NCBI GenBank assembly: GCA_023409735.1
Contig: JAEYRB010000010.1
Span: 124,001-188,000, forward strand
Source: Bacillota bacterium
Lineage (GTDB): Bacteria; Bacillota; Clostridia; Acetivibrionales; DTU013
Length of the DNA: 64,000 nt
Direction of reading: 5' to 3'
Shown: piece after piece, positions 62,810 to 64,000 of the stretch
Position numbering within the stretch: position 1 is the stretch's first letter
Layout of the letters: the number at the start of each line of letters is the position of its first letter
Program-made: the position numbers and the translations under genes
The notes under the pieces: generated by a model
Database searches by the model: none
What the model was told of the DNA's origin: nothing
The model's input: the letters and a program-made list of their open reading frames with translations, nothing else

Positions 62810-63649
62810 TTATTCCGACAGCGGCTGTACAGAAATTGCTTCCTTCATGATTTCTTCATAGTCATCAGCAGTCATTGTGCTAAGAACGCTGTTGATTTTT
62901 TCAACCAGCTTTGTGTTGCCCTTCTTGCAGCTGATGCCTATATTGATTTCTTCATCAGATACCTCGTAATTGTCGTCAGTACCTGTGAAATCCATAAGCT
63001 TCACATCAGGGTATGCATTAACTGCAGCAAGCGCTGTAGGATAATCGGTGCATACCAGATCAACCTTGCCTGATTCAAGTGCAACAAGCATTGCAGGCGC
63101 GGTTTCCTGAGCAGGAAGAATATTTGCATTCTTTATCTGAGGAAGACATACATCGTACCAAACAGTATTGAGCTGTGAAGTACAGGTTGCGCCATCAAAA
63201 CCGGAAATTCCTGTTGCATCCGCGTACTTGCCGTCAGCCTTTACCAGTGATACAAGAGATGCATAGTAGTATGGAGTTGTGAAATCAACAGTCTGTGCAC
63301 GCTTTGCGGTAATTGACTGACCGCAGATACCTGCATCGATCTCACCGGACTGTACTGCCAGAGGAATTGAATCCCAGTCCATCTTGTATACTTGAAGCGT
63401 CCAGCCGTTGGCCTCGCATATTTTCTTTGCCATCATAACATCATAACCATATGCGTAATCGCTGCTGTTAAATATTTGCACACCACCGTTGGAATCATCT
63501 GATTGCGTCCAGTTATACGGGGCATAAGCGCACTCCATACCTACACGGAAAACCTTTGTTGACAAAACAGATTTGTTGTCAGCTCCGCACCCGGCAAGTG
63601 CAATAACAAGTATGCATACTAATACGATCGATAAAATCCTTTTTAACAT
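62810..63649 (-). CDS. Amino-acid ABC transporter substrate-binding lipoprotein (probable lysine)
   Basis: 279 aa. The signal peptide ends in the lipobox LAGC. The mature part is a type II periplasmic-binding fold: FRVGMECAYAPYNW, YGYDVMMAKKIC, SGEIDAGICGQSITAKRAQTVDFTTPYY and ALESGKVDLVCTDYP. First gene of the operon, directly behind the lysine riboswitch and terminator, so its ligand is most likely lysine. Confidence 0.9.
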   Translation of the reverse strand: MLKRILSIVLVCILVIALAGCGADNKSVLSTKVFRVGMECAYAPYNWTQSDDSNGGVQIFNSSDYAYGYDVMMAKKICEANGWTLQVYKMDWDSIPLAVQSGEIDAGICGQSITAKRAQTVDFTTPYYYASLVSLVKADGKYADATGISGFDGATCTSQLNTVWYDVCLPQIKNANILPAQETAPAMLVALESGKVDLVCTDYPTALAAVNAYPDVKLMDFTGTDDNYEVSDEEINIGISCKKGNTKLVEKINSVLSTMTADDYEEIMKEAISVQPLSE

Positions 63650-63710
63650 TTTGTTTCCCTCCTATTTGTTAACATGACAATTCTTTAACATATTCGTCAA
63701 ATTTTTATAT

Positions 63711-63743
63711 TAAAAAAACCATGGCGGCAATGCAACCATGGCA
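63711..63743 (-). terminator. Riboswitch-controlled terminator
   Basis: On the minus strand CCATGG, an 11-nt loop and CCATGG, then TTTTTTT. It follows the lysine aptamer and is the expression platform. Confidence 0.8.
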
Positions 63744-63931
63744 ACGAATAGACTTTCGCAGCAATGACAGCGCTCCGCGTTTGCGGCAGTCCGTCGAATA
63801 TTGTTCGACGTCCCAGGCAATCAAATTCTCAGGCAAGAATCCAACCCTTCGGCGAAAAGCCCTTTCTCATGCTGCGGATGCACTGTCCATAGCAGGTATG
63901 GTACTTATCCTTTTCGCGCCTCTATCATAAT
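63744..63931 (-). ncRNA. Lysine riboswitch (L-box)
   Basis: Read on the minus strand, the conserved core GATAGAGGCGCGAA, the AAGTAC turn, GAAAGGGCTTTTCGCCGAAG and, further on, GACTGCCGC all match the lysine aptamer. The closing stem pairs ATAGA with TCTAT. A CGTCGAA/TTCGACG hairpin forms one of the five arms. Lysine binding is expected to favour the terminator at 63711-63743 and shut off the ABC importer. Confidence 0.9.
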
Positions 63932-63961
63932 TTTGTGTACTATATTAATGTATTGAATCAA

Positions 63962-63989
63962 ATATAAGACTTTTTCGGCTTTATGTCAA
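63962..63989 (-). promoter_or_regulatory. Promoter of the lysine-riboswitch operon
   Basis: On the minus strand TTGACA, 17-nt spacer, TATATT, just upstream of the aptamer. Confidence 0.75.
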
Positions 63990-64000
63990 GCCTGTTGGAG

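Noticed and set aside
63721..63930. 69-aa plus-strand frame
   Set aside because: It is antisense to the lysine riboswitch.

Overview
The window is a chromosomal segment of an anaerobic, low-GC Clostridia-type Firmicute, probably near the Ruminiclostridium/Acetivibrio group. The evidence is strong AGGAGG ribosome sites, TTG/GTG starts, sigma-A promoters with 17-nt spacers, the order tpiA-gpmI-eno-secG-rnr, an ireB-ruvX-DUF1292 cluster, a NitR/ANTAR-type nitrogen locus, class III glutamine synthetase, HelD, and ferredoxin-type enzymes. No phage, IS element, CRISPR array, tRNA or rRNA was recognised.

Layout. 1-8.7 kb: end of tpiA, gpmI, a decayed stretch (2.0-3.4 kb), eno, secG, rnr and a DUF523 gene. 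8.9-13 kb: an HPr-like gene, then an MBL hydrolase / CdaR regulator / GntP permease operon behind a palindrome placed like an activator site. 13.2-19.5 kb: helD, then (leftward) a b558-type succinate dehydrogenase/fumarate reductase operon with an extra membrane gene; its flavoprotein lacks the usual FAD-linking His. 19.7-28 kb: regulators and accessory genes (TetR, truncated AraC and flavin-reductase remnants, ECF sigma, DUF3795, BlaI/BlaR1-like pair with visible operators, TetR remnant, CPBP protease). 28.2-34.4 kb: mtaB with an unusual tetrapeptide-repeat N-terminus, ireB, an aldo/keto reductase, ruvX, DUF1292, a DUF3048 lipoprotein and a rubredoxin-domain protein.

34.8-49.8 kb is a nitrogen-assimilation island. 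Leftward: split glutamate synthase (amidotransferase, Fe-S, FAD, FMN and GXGXG pieces), glnA, an ANTAR antiterminator (NitR-like), then pyrG. Rightward: class III glutamine synthetase, an ammonium transporter fused to a PII protein, and glutamine-dependent asparagine synthase. The two divergent operons share one control region. Each has a consensus promoter followed within about 5 nt by a strong intrinsic terminator hairpin, so expression must depend on reading through it; the ANTAR protein is the obvious candidate.

50-64 kb: panE, a CDF metal exporter, a MarR plus heterodimeric ABC exporter operon, corA, an NAD-dependent epimerase with a divergent TetR, a small membrane-anchored protein, and a polar amino-acid ABC transporter behind a lysine riboswitch, which identifies it as a probable lysine importer.

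A theme across the window is short tandem duplication at gene boundaries: downstream of asnB, downstream of pyrG, at the ABC/corA junction, beside nitR, beside the CDF gene, in a 14-bp minisatellite next to the epimerase gene, and inside mtaB as coding repeats.
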